Shown in pieces: positions 11,476 through 24,346 of a stretch of DNA of 64,000 bases; the stretch's first letter is position 1; every line of letters starts with the position of its first letter. The DNA is from Casuarius casuarius. Its lineage: Eukaryota > Chordata > Aves > Casuariiformes > Casuariidae. The stretch spans positions 3,715,437 through 3,779,436 of the forward strand of contig PTFA01000020.1 of assembly GCA_003342895.1 (NCBI GenBank), in the 5' to 3' direction. A program made the position numbers and the translations under genes. The notes beneath the pieces were generated by a model. The model saw nothing but the letters and a program-made list of their open reading frames with translations, was not told the DNA's origin and searched no databases.

Positions 11476-14400
11476 CACTGAAGATGTATGATTTTCCTCT
11501 ATACATTATACAATCTGGTTCCCTATATGTAGATGTGAGATACATTTCCTTTAATTATAAATTTTCTATTTTAATAATATTAAAAACAACAACAGAGTGT
11601 TCAGGTTTATTAATTTCACTGCATGCCCTGCTTTGCCCATTCACTTCTAATGACCTGGAGCTCTGAACAGGCTGTTGTCCTGACAGTACTGGATATGAAT
11701 GGTCTGTTAGCATTCAAAGTTGGTGCAGACACTGGTTGTTTGGCATCCCTGAATTTATGCCCATCTGTCAAAGAGGTTTTGTTCCCACTCAAACAGTCAT
11801 ATGCCAGTTGCAAGAGAGTATGAGCACCATGTGTAGGTTTAGAGGAGAAGCAACTAGAGTGTTTAAAGAAAGAAGTTTTGCTTTGCAAGAAGCTTCTTCT
11901 GATAGCAAGTAATCAAAACATATGGAGATTACGGACTCAGATTTGTTGACACTTTGAGGCATAATGCCACAAACAAATGCTTGTATCCTTAAAATGTTTC
12001 ATTGCTAAGAATTTACATTTGAAAAGGCTAATTAAGGGACAATATCCTCCCCCACAGAAAATAGGCAATCTCTACAAATTCAGTGGATATCCTTTGAAGT
12101 AAGATGAGAAATTTACACTTACATAAGACTTCGTTTTGTTAATAGAAGGCTGGTATTCCTTGCTCCTTTAAATGAGTTATAGGCTCTCAAACAGGCAGAG
12201 GCTAGAGAACATTGTCCTGTGAATTACAGAAAAAGGAAGATTTGCTTTTTGGGAACAACATATTCTTTATTCTAATCACATTTCCTGTTCAGGGGCAAAA
12301 GAAGATTAACTCCTATGACAATAAACAATTTGAGACTTTTCTAAAACTGTGAAACACATTTAGAAGTGAAAGACATAGGGATGTATGTTAGATATTCAGT
12401 AACTTGTGTATTTGTAAGGACGTCTGTTAGATTTAGTCTAACAAGAAGTACCCGAGTCTGAGCTCTGAAGGAAGACTCTTATTTCTCCGCCTTCCTGGTT
12501 ATTTGAGTGAGAAAATCTTCCTACCACATCCTGCACTCAGGGGGCCAGGCCTCTCCAACGAGAGGTCACCCCTTAAACAAGAAGGGAGATGATAGAGGGG
12601 AACTAGAAGGGCAATGGTCCCATTGGACTTAGTTCAAGGGGCTGAGGGAACCACAGAAGGGAGCAAAAATTTGAAAGTGTGAGGATAGCACCCTCCATCC
12701 ATGTCTTGGTGTGGTGAAAGATGGTGGTGCTTTGCTGTGCCAAGAGGACACAGGAGTTCAGCATTCACTGGCTGACTTGGCTTCACTGGTTGGAGTGACT
12801 CCTCACGATCAGTGAAGCCCTGAAGTACAACAGAGTGATGTCCCTTACAATTCATATACTTCCAGTGGACATTGGATAGTGATACTTTAGGCAGCTGGCC
12901 TCACAGAACTGATTTCATCCTTCTCCCCGTCTGTGCTTATTGGAACCTCCAGTCTTCTCTCACTCTGCCTGTATGCAACAATATTACCCTGTCATAGCAA
13001 ACAGCAATGAAAATAGCATCGAAACTGCAGAGCCTCAATAGGCAGGGCACTCTACGTAAGGCTGTATGGAAGGTCACAGGACTCAATGAATAGCCAGATA
13101 GGACACAGAGTAAGTGTTAAAAAGCCTCCCTGTGGCAAGTCTGCATGGGTTTGTAAAATAGATCTTGCATAAAGCTGCCTATCCAGTACATTGCATAGAC
13201 ATAGCCCAAGGGATCTGGGGGTACCCTCAGGGCTTACAGGCCAGACAGAGCCCGGGGCATCTTGCATGAGAGATCCCTCAAGGCCAATCTGTCTGAGCTT
13301 GGAGGTGTTACTGGGACTTTTGAGGACACACCTCATAGTCCTTTGTCTTGCAATAAACTGATCGANGATTCTTTCCCAGTAAATTTTGGGAAACACAAAA
13401 CAGGTATTGGAGTAGTGCCAGCTTTGACTGCAGGGTGATCATGTAAAGTGGTGAAAGCATCATGTAAGACAGTAGCATATCTGGATGGAAAACATCAAAC
13501 TTGCAAAAGAGCTTTGCATATGAATAGGTACCAGACAAAGTGAGACCCAACAAACCTTGTGTTAAAGCTGTAGGGAAAATATAACCCAAGCAAACATCTT
13601 TCTCTCTACATCAAGGTAACTTGTAAGATAATGAGCCAGAAACAGATGCTTGGTATATTACTTTCCAAAACAACAGCTCCCTAAAATGATTCCTGAGTTT
13701 TGTCATCTTTGGTGTTCTGCTCAAAGCCAACCAGTTAGAGAGAGAAATAGTTTTGACAGTGCTGCGCTGGCTAGAGCTTCCAGCTATACTCTCTTGTCTG
13801 CAATTTAGACATTATACTTTATATCTCTGTGAGAGAAAAAAAAAAGAAAAGACAAAAATCTCTTCTTGGCATCCAAATAGTTACTATTCTTCAGACGTTT
13901 ATGGCAGTTTTTGATACTGCTTAAGAAAACAGGAAATGGAAAAAATGCAAATAAAATAGAGGTGTGGGAGTAATCCCATAATATATCCATTCATTCACAT
14001 GTTCCTCAGTTTGCTGAGGGTTACCAAATTCTTCCAGTTATGCTAACACAAATTAAAATCATATTAAGGTGCAATTCCCAACTGCAGCTGTCTCATTAAA
14101 ACGCCTTAACAGAAATGTAGGCAGACTACTCACTGGAAAGAGAGAGCGAGTGAGCACGCGTGCGCAGGCAGAGAATGTAATTCCTTCACAGTAAGTGGAA
14201 GCTAATTCTTGATGAAATAGTACTAGCAGTACATATTAAATTTCATAACAAGATCTTCTCAGCTCAACTGTCCTCTTTGGTCCTTCATTTTTTAACTGAG
14301 ATTGGCAGAGCATAACCACAATGAGACCAGATAGATCTAAAAGTTTTATTTTTAATCGATTTCTCCCTCTAGTATTGCTGTCCCAGACTCTCTGAATCCC

Positions 14401-17400
14401 TGAGGTTCAGGTACACTCCTGAGTATCTCATTTCATGCCAGGCAGCTCTCCTGGTCATCAGGGGAAGCCACTTTTACCTTCCAGACTCCTGCACTACCAG
14501 CTTTCAAACTAGCCTTGCAGTACGAGCGGTGTTACCTTTGGGTTCTCCTTGCCAGCAAAAAGACCCATCTGAATTTTCAGATTTTTCAGTACTAGTCACA
14601 GAAGATAAGAAATTCATCTCTACTTTGCACATGAATTAGTTCTAATAAGCTGGCAGACTCAATTCTCAGGTTTGTCATAAAATCCTCACAGACACGGGTG
14701 CAAGACTAGATAGACCTGTCTTTTATTGACCATATTCCCTACTGAACCCCATCAGGTGAATATATCTGTTGCGTTCCACTTTTCTCTCGCAATGCACAGT
14801 AACCCAGCTAGGAAGGGTTATAGCCTTACTTTCCCCAAGCAACTGCACACTATTGCCTACATTGGATATGCTAATATGTCCTGGGCCTCCTCCAAACTCT
14901 CTGCCTGCCCAGACAGATTAATAATGACTGTTCCCAAGACTGCCTAAACCTTCAACAGGTTGATAATTCACTATGGAGAACAATATCCCTTTTCCTAGGC
15001 AAGGAAATATTCCAACATCAAAGTTCTGCCTTTCCATACATTAATCCTTGTATTTCATGCAATGTGTCCACTAGTAAGCATATTTAATGCACACCTACAA
15101 ATGGCACTATTATATATGACTCATTACCGAATATTGATTAAGACTAGACAAAGAGATAGGCAGATGTTTTGGGGGGATAATAGGCTTGGAATGACAAGTG
15201 TCTAAGCAGAGAAACAGGATCAGATCCTTAGCTAGCTGTGATCACAACAGATGATGATGTCTCCAGGCCTGATCCTGCCCCAACTTGCTGATGTGACTTT
15301 CAGGATCCCAGTCAGTGTGGCTGCTGTCCCTGCCTGCCTGGCTGTCATCCTCAGCACTCAGTTCACCTGCCCTTGAGAAGCAGCCAGCTGTCAGCTGCTC
15401 CCCAACACTATTCAGCCATCAGACTTGTATTTTTTAAATGACACCTGCTCCTGAGGATCCATTCAGGATCCTGACCACATGCAGTTCCTGCTTGGTGCAG
15501 TGAAACCAGTGTCTATGCCATGCTACACAATCCCACAACTAGCTGCCAAATGAGCATGTCTATTTGAGAACCTTTCTCCTGCTCACTTGTTTTGCACCCA
15601 CTCCATTTTTTTGTTGTCCTTGGGAAGATCGAAGATTATTAGATGATTTCAAGCATAATCAGAACCTTAACTGTATTCCCAGCTCACAATGACAAAAGTT
15701 TAAAGATGTCGATACTATGGCCCCTGCATATATTAGCAGCAGAAGTAAATGCAATGTGAATGCAGAGAATGCATGTGTTTGGCAGTGAGGAGTCTGAACT
15801 GATTCTCTCTTGTGTCCACTCAAGAAGACGTAATGGCAGCACACATCAAGCCTACTGATTGTGAATGCCAGCTATGGGGCCTACATGGAAACGTGTCTCA
15901 GCTCCCAACAGGTTAGCAGGAACATTATATAGCTGAAAGCCAAGAGTAAGTCAAGTGATTCACAGACAGGTAAAAGAGGTTTTGTTATGTTTTTCTCCCT
16001 TGAATCAGATGAATTTCATGGATGGTGAGATAGAGAAGAGCCTCTATAGAGCTTCTGTGGATGGCATCCACAGAATTCAAATGTATGCTAAGTTGAATCA
16101 TTAATATTCATAGATCGGTGTTACTGCCAGAAGAAATAATTTTTACAACNAATTTAGCTTACTGCATTCTGAGCTGTCAAGTCTCTATAGGATTTTGCAA
16201 CGCACAAGCTCCTTTTAAGCTCAGACTGAATCCAGAAAACAAAACTATCTTTTAACTTTAATGAACTTCCACTGTTCTACCTTGTTTGTTCCTTTTCCAC
16301 ACACACTAATCAGCTTCCGAATTTCTCCAACTCACCACATATTTTGAAGAGGTCAGCCACTACTAAAGCCATCAGAAGAATATCCTTAGATGGTCCTTTC
16401 ATATTTTCAAAAGATTTATGCAGATTTTTGGCAGACAGCAAACACAGAGATTATTTTTAGAATATACTGTTGTGTTCACTGCACTTCATTTTACATAAAA
16501 ACCTGCAGTTACCTTTTTAGTTTTTTGGGGTTTTTTTAGTAGAAGTGTCTTGAACTAGGTGATCATTTAAGTGAAGCAACTTAAATCACCTTTGGTCTAA
16601 GCCAGCATGTATTCATCAAGTTTTATTTCTATCTGGTGAATTCTCTTTAGAAGCTACCACTGCAATTTATTAGCCTGCGGTTCAAATCTGAGCAGAGGAT
16701 GCTACAAAATATCACAACATAAGTCACATGGTAGATTTCCTATATCCCAATTGCCTGACTCTATCCAGTAATATCAGAGCAATCCAGCTCTGAAGAAGCC
16801 ATACTTCAGTTTTCTCTCAGAAAGAGACAGGCTGCAAATCCATATGGGAAGAAGAATAACTGAAAGGGAGTTGTATTACCTATTACAGTTGGTAGTTCAA
16901 ACCGAGCTGGAAAAATTCTTTTCTTTCTGCCAACACTTTTTAATCTGTTAGATATACCTTAGAAGGTAAGACTGTCCTCACACGGAAATATTGTGGTAGT
17001 ATCACAGCTATGGCAAATTGTCCTTCACAGTTAGGGAAATCTGTGAAAATGCACCTAAATTCCATCCCTGCATATAGGTTTCTTCAGGATTAGATCATGC
17101 GAAAGCTCTTTTCCAAAAACATGAATATATTTCAAAGGAAAACTCTGATGTTAGTTTTCAAGCAAAAATAATTAATCTCTCAAAATAAGTTGGGGTTCAA
17201 ACATTTTGATGGCTAACAGAATTTGAAGATGAACAATCTTAGCACATAACAGGGCCTTGAAACTAGAGATCCTTTATTCACGTTAATCTTCTGCATCAGA
17301 CTTATTAGTGTGGGAGGATAAGAATGTGGCCTTGAGTCAAAGCAGCCTCAGTAACACGGCCATGTTTCATAATTGGCCTAGCTGTGAAATGAAACCGGAA

Positions 17401-17927
17401 TGCCACTGAGCTATTTTCTTTGTATGCTCACAAACTAGAGGGATGGAATTCCAGGCAAGCTCATTGTCTAATTTGATTTTCAACCAAATTACAATTTATA
17501 AGAACAAAAGATTCGAGAGAACATCACAGGCATTTTTGTGGCAGAGATTCATACTTTTGTAAATCCATGTTTTGTTTGTTCTGTAAAACAAACATAAGCT
17601 GAGTAATAGTAGGGCATGTTAATAATACTTTCAAAACAAATTGTGAAGAGTCATAATTAAGCCTTCAAACGTGTGGACTTGTGTTTGTTCACTGTTTCAA
17701 ATACCACAATTTCAAACAGTGGGGCAGCTCTCCGAAAGCTTTTAAGACTCTCCATAAATAACACAGCTATATTTTTTCTAGACGATACATACTGGTTCTA
17801 TTTACTTGGAACATGTTTTCACATCTTGTTATTTGAGAGCTACCTACAAAAGCATGCTTGGGCTAAAGAGGCACTGCAGATTTTTGTGCTTTGACCGCTT
17901 CTGTCTAATTCTTGCTTAGAAATCACC
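11476..17927. other. Non-genic stretch
   Basis: No gene recognised in about 6.4 kb. The longest frames are 114 codons on the minus strand (13052-13396, containing an N at 13366) and 93 codons (13308-13589). They overlap and resemble no family I know. There is an A-rich run at 13835-13850. Position 17300-17550 is rich in AATT/TAAT homeodomain-type cores and could be a conserved noncoding element, without proof. Confidence 0.6.
13835..13850. repeat. A-rich run
   Basis: About eleven A bases, then a G and more A, within a purine tract. Confidence 0.7.
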
Positions 17928-18190
17928 CCCTATGTCTATACAGCGCAACACAGCACCATGTAAGCATTCCTCAGGAACCTGGTGCTGCACAGCCCAGGGC
18001 AGTGCATCACACAGTATTTAGCCGGGCTGCAGAAGAGCACTATGGCAGCCCAGCGTTGCACGCCTTAGCGCCAGTCAGCTCTGCACCACCGGAGGGGCTG
18101 CTCTCTTGAGTAGCACTACATGGACCCAGGTGTATTACCCCCGGTGTTGAAGCTATGCCAGGCTGGACTGCACACATCCTCCCCTGGATG
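17928..18190. mobile_element. Possible old palindromic MITE (GC-richer patch)
   Basis: A patch of about 55% GC in AT-rich surroundings. Its left end reads CTATGTCTATACAG. The reverse complement of its right end reads GATGTGTGCAGTCCAGC, so the two termini are similar but not perfect inverted repeats. The right half, read in reverse complement, has the order CACCTGGGTCCATGTAGTGCTACTC. That recalls the long palindromic DNA-transposon-derived repeats with termini like CTATGTCTACACTGCAG that are common in turtles, crocodilians and birds. The match is from memory and highly diverged. An ordinary GC-rich unique patch remains possible. Confidence 0.3.
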
Positions 18191-20860
18191 TGACTGATAA
18201 AACTACCACCCTTCAGGCACCCCCAGCTCCACGTCACGGCCTTGCCAACAGTGTCCCTTCAGTTCAAGGTGGTTATTCAAATACACTGTTTAAACTCATT
18301 AGGTTCACCTTATCCTATTCTTTTGATCAAAAAAAGTTGCAAATCATCTCATCCAGCAAAAGCTTCAGGGCTGAAGAAAAGAGGGGGAAAATGAGAGGTA
18401 GCTAAAGCAGAAACATCGTCAGCTAACACAGCTGCATCAGCTAGGGAATATGCGAGCTATAGCACAAGTCCAAGTACAAGGGCTACATTGTATGATGCAG
18501 ATTAGATGCACATTATCTGTTTTGTTTAAGATGACAATACAATTTATTTCCTTTAAAACCTGCTGCAATAAAACACACTTCTGTGCCTACACAGATAGAT
18601 AAATGCATATGTATGTACATCTATCTATATTATGTTTCCCAGAAATAACATATTTTTGCTATTCTTTACTAAAATAACCTTGCATGTAAAAGCCAAAAAA
18701 AATTATTTTTTATTTAAAAGTACTGCTGAAAAAATGTTAGTATATAACTCTTGGTCTATAAATATATTTCTAAGCACACTGCAAACAATTGATACTCTAC
18801 AGTCTAGAAATACATACAGATCACACAGAATTACTTCTGGATGCATTTCTATAGCTATTTATTACTTTATCTCAAAATCCACTACTTATACAAGCATTTT
18901 TCTTGACAAACGTATTTACCAGAAAACATATGTAAAGTGAACACAAGAATGCTCTAACAGGCAAACTTTTAAGAAAATATTCTCCTAAATGCGTATGTAT
19001 TTACCAGTTCTCATGGGAAAACACTGCACAATCTCCTACTGCATGTTCAGTTTTCTTTCTCATATGCTGCACACCTTCACAAGGACGAGGGCGGTGTGAT
19101 GATCAAGGCACAGAAACACATCTCTCAAAAGACCGTTCAGAGATCAAGTTATGCTGAGTGAAAAGACTCCACCAATCTCTTCCTACAGAAGAATAAATGC
19201 AAATGGCTCCACAAATGAAACAGTCCAGAGCTTCTCCTTGGGATAATACAAAGACAGAAGAATTTAGGCAGTATCTGCCTAGTGCCTAATTTTCACTTCC
19301 ACCCTGAACCTCAAAGCAGCAGTGATTTCAAAGAACATACAAGCTAAAATAAATGATGCATCTAACAAGGACCAAATGCCCACGTACACATAAGCTATGA
19401 AAAATAAAAGTGAAAATTACTTCCATAGGTAACTTTTAGTCTAACGATGCAGGGAAAAATCATAGAACGTTCTTCCTACTAATGGGGCCCACACAGGAGG
19501 ATTTGCAAGACCAGAAACAGACATCTCCATAGCAGATGTCTAGATGTGAGATCCTTTCCGTAGGATCTCGTCATACTCAATGGAGGTAACTAGGCACTAC
19601 TACAGAACAGTACTTCTCATCCCAAGGGGATATCTAAAACAAGTCAGATGAATTAATGCCCATTAGATATAAGCATGTAAACCGCAGATAGCGCAGATAA
19701 GATGAATCCCATCCTATACAACAAAGTAAAGTTCTGACCATAAAAGTCCCAGAGCTAAGTACTCTCCAGTAAGCAGAAACAAGGAAATAAGTTTTCTGAA
19801 ACATCTGAAGTTTATTTCCCTGCAAACAGAAAAAAACTTTATACCAGAAAAAAGTAGATTCTTCTAACATGCTCAGGGGGACAGGCAAACAGACAGAAGG
19901 CTTCTGATTTTTCCTAGAGTAATCAACCCAATTAAAATTCAGAGAGATTCTTTCTAACTTCCTCCCTACTCAGTGATACAGGCTTTTCCATTTATGGAAG
20001 AAGAGTTCATCATCTCCTGTAAAAATGTGAAACAAGATGGTCTGGCACAGATCTAATTTTGCTTGCACACATTTCTTAACTCTTGTTTCATCAAGCTTCT
20101 ATTCTTTGTATAAATACTGAAGTTGCTACACAAGCAAATCTCACACAAATAATGACTATCATTAAACTGCTCATTTAAACAGTTGATTCAAGTTAAATAT
20201 CAGGGTTCTATAGCCTGCCAGATAAGCAGTTGGGAAGTGTTGCTCTGTTATTTGATGTGTTTCCCCTTTTTAAATCTCAAAGAATTCCATGATAAGCTGC
20301 TTTACATTTTAAACTGGATGAGCACAGATATTGAAGTAAAAAAGAAACCTATCTTTGAAAGAATAAACAACTCCATAGTTACTTCATTGTTGATGAGCTT
20401 TCTTGAATAGAAACAAAATATTTTCTTGTATTCTGGCATAAATGGATTTAAAATCTCACAGTGGTCAAAGCACATAACTAGTGCAAGTTCAAGAAACATG
20501 TAAAAGGAAAACCTGTGAACAACAAATATTCTATTTCAAAGTATCTCTACAAGGGGAATAAGAGACCCTCTCATTTTTACCCGTATGAATGCCCATCTAA
20601 GTCATCCACAAATACCTCCACTGTCTAATGAAATAAAAGGACACACAACACTCATCAGCTGACAATTCAGATCTTGTTCCTCTCTGGTAACATTACCATA
20701 GTATTTAGGCACCTTTGTCACGAAAGATGTGGACACTGAAGGATTGTCTATGATTTAATTGCATCTTATCTAAAACTCATACGCTGAGCAGAAGATACCA
20801 TTTTTAAAGCCAAACACAGAGGCCTAGAGCAGAGTTTACACACAGCCTTCACTGGCAGGC
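18191..20860. other. Non-genic stretch
   Basis: Unique AT-rich sequence with a GATA/TATG-rich simple patch at 18592-18630. The 102-codon plus-strand frame at 18632-18940 is AT-driven, rich in Ile, Lys, Tyr and Ser, with no domain. Confidence 0.65.
18592..18630. repeat. GATA / TATG-rich simple-sequence patch
   Basis: Short imperfect GATA, ATGT and CTAT units (AGATAGATAAATGCATATG and onward). It is a weak microsatellite. Confidence 0.5.
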
Positions 20861-20869
20861 CTCCCCCGC

Positions 20870-21085
20870 ACCTAGACAAAATAGATTTACGTTACTTTGA
20901 AGGCGGATTGGGTTCCAGGAGGCTTTTCTCCTCAGCTGGGAGGTGCCCGCAGCCTTGGCCTCATGCCAGACACACAGATCCACACCTCCCCTCTGTCCTT
21001 CTAATTAATCAATCATTACCCAGAGATTCCCTGCGTGACAAAAGGTGCTCAGTGACAGCAGAGGGGAGGGGAGCAGTATAAAGAG
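20870..21085 (+). promoter_or_regulatory. Promoter/enhancer-like segment
   Basis: Two features lie close together. At 21000-21020 the sequence CTAATTAATCAATCATTA combines TAATTA and ATCAATCA, cores typical of homeodomain and PBX-type factors. At 21061-21083 a G-rich run (GAGGGGAGGGGAGCAG) is followed directly by TATAAAG, the arrangement expected of an SP1/KLF-like site next to a TATA box. The stretch is also GC-richer than its surroundings. No recognisable first exon follows: the 66-codon frame at 21128 matches no family I know. All of this is motif-level evidence and could be coincidence. Confidence 0.2.
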
Positions 21086-22640
21086 AATTCATGAGCAAAT
21101 AGTAAGCAACTTTGTCTATTAAATAAAATGCTACAATTTAGGATGGGAGGGGTCTGTTGTTTTCAGCGCTTGCTTCAGCAACAGAAAAATGAGAATAGGC
21201 CTGAGGAGAAAGCAGCATTTGTGCTGCAACAACTTGGAGTCAGAGAAGAGTTCAAAAGGATAAATATTAACAGCAAATTACAGATTTTGGTTACTTCTAC
21301 TCACTTGCACACTGCGAGGTCACTATAACTACAATCCTTTGGAGTATATATCTCGTGTAGCTCTTGCTTGACAAGGTAAGATGCNGATTTCAAACTTCTC
21401 AGCAGGAAACTGATCTTACTCTCATTTATCTCCCACTGACTTAAGGCCTGCAGACTGAGACATGAATTCCCCAAAACAAAGTTGAAGGAAACTATCATGA
21501 TCGTATCAAAACCAAGCAGGCTAAAAAAATGCAAGCAAAAAGCTGCTGTGGTTGCAAAGGTTCGTCAAACCCTAAAGAAGAAATGATAAATGCTCCTTTT
21601 GTAACTGGAAGAGAGCACTTGTGACTTGCTATGCAGAAAGAAAAAAAGGTTTCTCAGTCCTCCACTACTCCTGCTGCATCGCTCACTGAACGTTTTTGGT
21701 AAAAATAATTCCTCAAATGCTGGAATTTGTTTCAAAATTGTTGATATTTCTTTGCAAAATATCAACTTTTTGGAGAAAATAGTAACAGACAAAACGTTAT
21801 GCTTGAAAAATACTAGTTTTAAACCAAAATGCACCTTGACTGCCCCTTTTTCCTATGTCTTCTCTATTGCCTGGGCTTTCTAGTTGTACAGCTGTACTAA
21901 AGGCAGCCAAGGAAAGGTAACAATCCTGGGGCACTTAAGTGGTACCTCATTCAGCCTTCAAGTAAAACATTCTAAGGACTAGCTAGAATCCAATCTTGGC
22001 ATCACTGAAGCATCAAGGAAAAGATTTTTGTTTGGGTTTCACTGGTATAAATTCTTAGGAGTCCTTTACTATGTATAACTAGTTCTTCTACTGAGGAGGT
22101 AAGTAAAGCCATACTTCAATGCAGTAAAACTTCCTAACTTTCTTTGCATTTGAATGGTATACTCTTTAAAAAGGATTTACTTAAACCCATTCCCAACATT
22201 CCCCTCTTCCCCAGCAGTTAGCAACTCACAATAATTTGGCTGACTTAAACGGGCTCACCCTTGATTCTAGAGAAACCCTATTCCAGGGTATTTATCCAGC
22301 AGTTGCAACATATAGACTGTGCTAGTATCTCCACCTGACAGCTAACACAAAATTTAAGAGGCTCCAAATGTTTTCCATGTTGAAGGCGAGCTCAAAGGAT
22401 GTGGTATAGTTTCAAGGAAACCTTTCAATAAAAACTTGGGAAGTTCATAATACCCAGTAGGCCACAAAGGCTGTACAAGATCAAAATCAAGTTTACACAT
22501 AAGAAGAATTGCTAAAATTGCCCAAAATTAAAATTCAAAAGATGAAACAGATGAAAAGGTGAAACAGTATGATTTCATATTTTGTTTCTTTGGAAGTATT
22601 TCTTTTAATGAGCAAGTTCAAACCCTCTAAGAAATACAGT

Positions 22641-22652
22641 AAAAAAAAAAAA
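22641..22652. repeat. Poly-A run (12)
   Basis: Uninterrupted A run. Confidence 0.85.
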
Positions 22653-23931
22653 TAGTTTTTACCATATTACATGTAGAAGCCCAAACATAAGTCACACGGC
22701 CCATCTTCACATGCAATTGTGTTATGTTGCATTCAAAAGTTGAGTTACAAGTGCGTAAATTACTCTCATGTTAAGGAGACACAGACCCTGGAAGTTCTCC
22801 TTATTTTGTTAACAGAGGAAGTTTCCGAAGATTTAGAAAAAATAGATTAAACAAGACTCACGTTTCTCTTTACCAGGAAAAAACAATCTACTCTGAAATT
22901 GAAAAAATGCAGCATTTTTATATGTGAGAAGTCTGTTACACTAACTGAATAAAAAGAGTGATTTAATATTAAGGATTAATGTGTGTGTCCCTTTCTTTGT
23001 GTATGACTTACAGACAGTACGATTCAAGGCACAACTTTATTACAGTTAAATGGTAAAATAAATCTTCTTTATGAGAGTTTGTTTGAACCCTATTCTGAGT
23101 CATACAGTGAGATATATAAGTGTTTCCATGAAAGATTACCTTGCAGTAAGTATTCATCCTCCTGAAGCATAAATTCTGCAAATTATTTTTAGATGTGCTA
23201 AAATGTAGCTCATTCAGCAAAGAAGGAGCAGTTTGAATAATGAAAAGGAGGGGCGAAAAAAAGTCTTGCAAATTTGCAAATAATATAATCATAGTGAATG
23301 TGCCTGGTACTGTCTGTTCTTCATACTCTTGACTCTCTTTGCTAGGTCACAGCTTCAAAACAGTGCTTGTGAAGTGGGGAGATAAGAGGGCATCTGCACA
23401 GCAGTTGCAGAGACAGTGCTTTTACATGCAAGGAGAAAATAAGGAACTTCCACTGAGTGAGCTTCCTTTCATCCTTGACTATGATGGAGAGAAAGGCGCA
23501 GCAACCAAAATTTAATAGTCAACTTTTAACACAAGATATTCAAAGGAGGAAGCTGTAATACCACTGGAGTTTAATCTGAACTTTCTGAACTGCAATTTAC
23601 TCCAGGGAAAGAATCATTTGCAAGGACTGTGCAAGACATGTTCTGTAGCCAAGTGGGGTAGGTAATTCCACAGGCCTAATCAACCAAGACTGAAGTCAAT
23701 TAGATGGCAGACAGTGGCTTTAAATGACAGCCTAATACAAATACAGTCCTTTCAGCATATCTCCTCTAGTGAGCTTCAAAAAAAGTGAACCTCTTCCAGT
23801 ATTTTGACCANCTTATATCATGATTGTATTTGGGCCAGCGCAGCATGAACAGCAAGACACACCTGAGAGGAGAGGAGAGTGTAAAACACACAACAAAGGC
23901 ACTCTAGTTGGAAATATCGAGGAGGAAGGAA

Positions 23932-23952
23932 CACCACCACCACCACAGTGGT
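23932..23952. repeat. (CAC)5 with local inverted repeat
   Basis: Five CAC triplets followed by AGTGGTG, so that the end of the triplet array can pair with the GTGGTG-like sequence just downstream as a small hairpin. Confidence 0.75.
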
Positions 23953-24329
23953 GATAATATGACATAAAATCTCAGATTTAGCCGTATTGTGTCAGGCTCT
24001 GTATAGACATGGCAGGAGACAATTTTCCTGCTTTGTTTAAAATTGTCAGATGCCGAAGACAAGAAATAAGCAGCCGACGGAAGCCAGTGAGATACAACCA
24101 TGGCAATACAGGCAATTACACAGAGGCATGGTCCTTTTTTGTTACTCTAGTCATGACAGCCAGGTATGCAAATCAGTTTAGTATTTTCTATCTAAAGAAA
24201 AAGAGTAGAGCTCTACTCAGAGTACCAACACCACAACATCAATGTTAATGCCTGTTTTGCAATTGCAAAGTAATGATGTTTCGGTACCACAGCTGTCTTA
24301 CATCACTTCATGTCTTTAAGAGGTTTTAC

Positions 24330-24346
24330 AAAAAAAAAAAAAAAAA
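24330..24346. repeat. Poly-A run (17)
   Basis: Seventeen uninterrupted A bases. No recognisable retroposon body lies upstream. Confidence 0.85.

Noticed and set aside
13175..13210. CATTGCATAGACATAGCCC as a right end of a CTATGTCTACAC-type MITE
   Set aside because: Only one end visible. No matching left end within several hundred bases.
13052..13396. 114-codon minus-strand frame
   Set aside because: Contains an N, overlaps another open frame, and no family is recognised. No flanking splice signals stand out.
19446..19470. AATCATAGAACGTTC as a CR1 3' end on the minus strand
   Set aside because: Too short a match and no other CR1 tail wording next to it.
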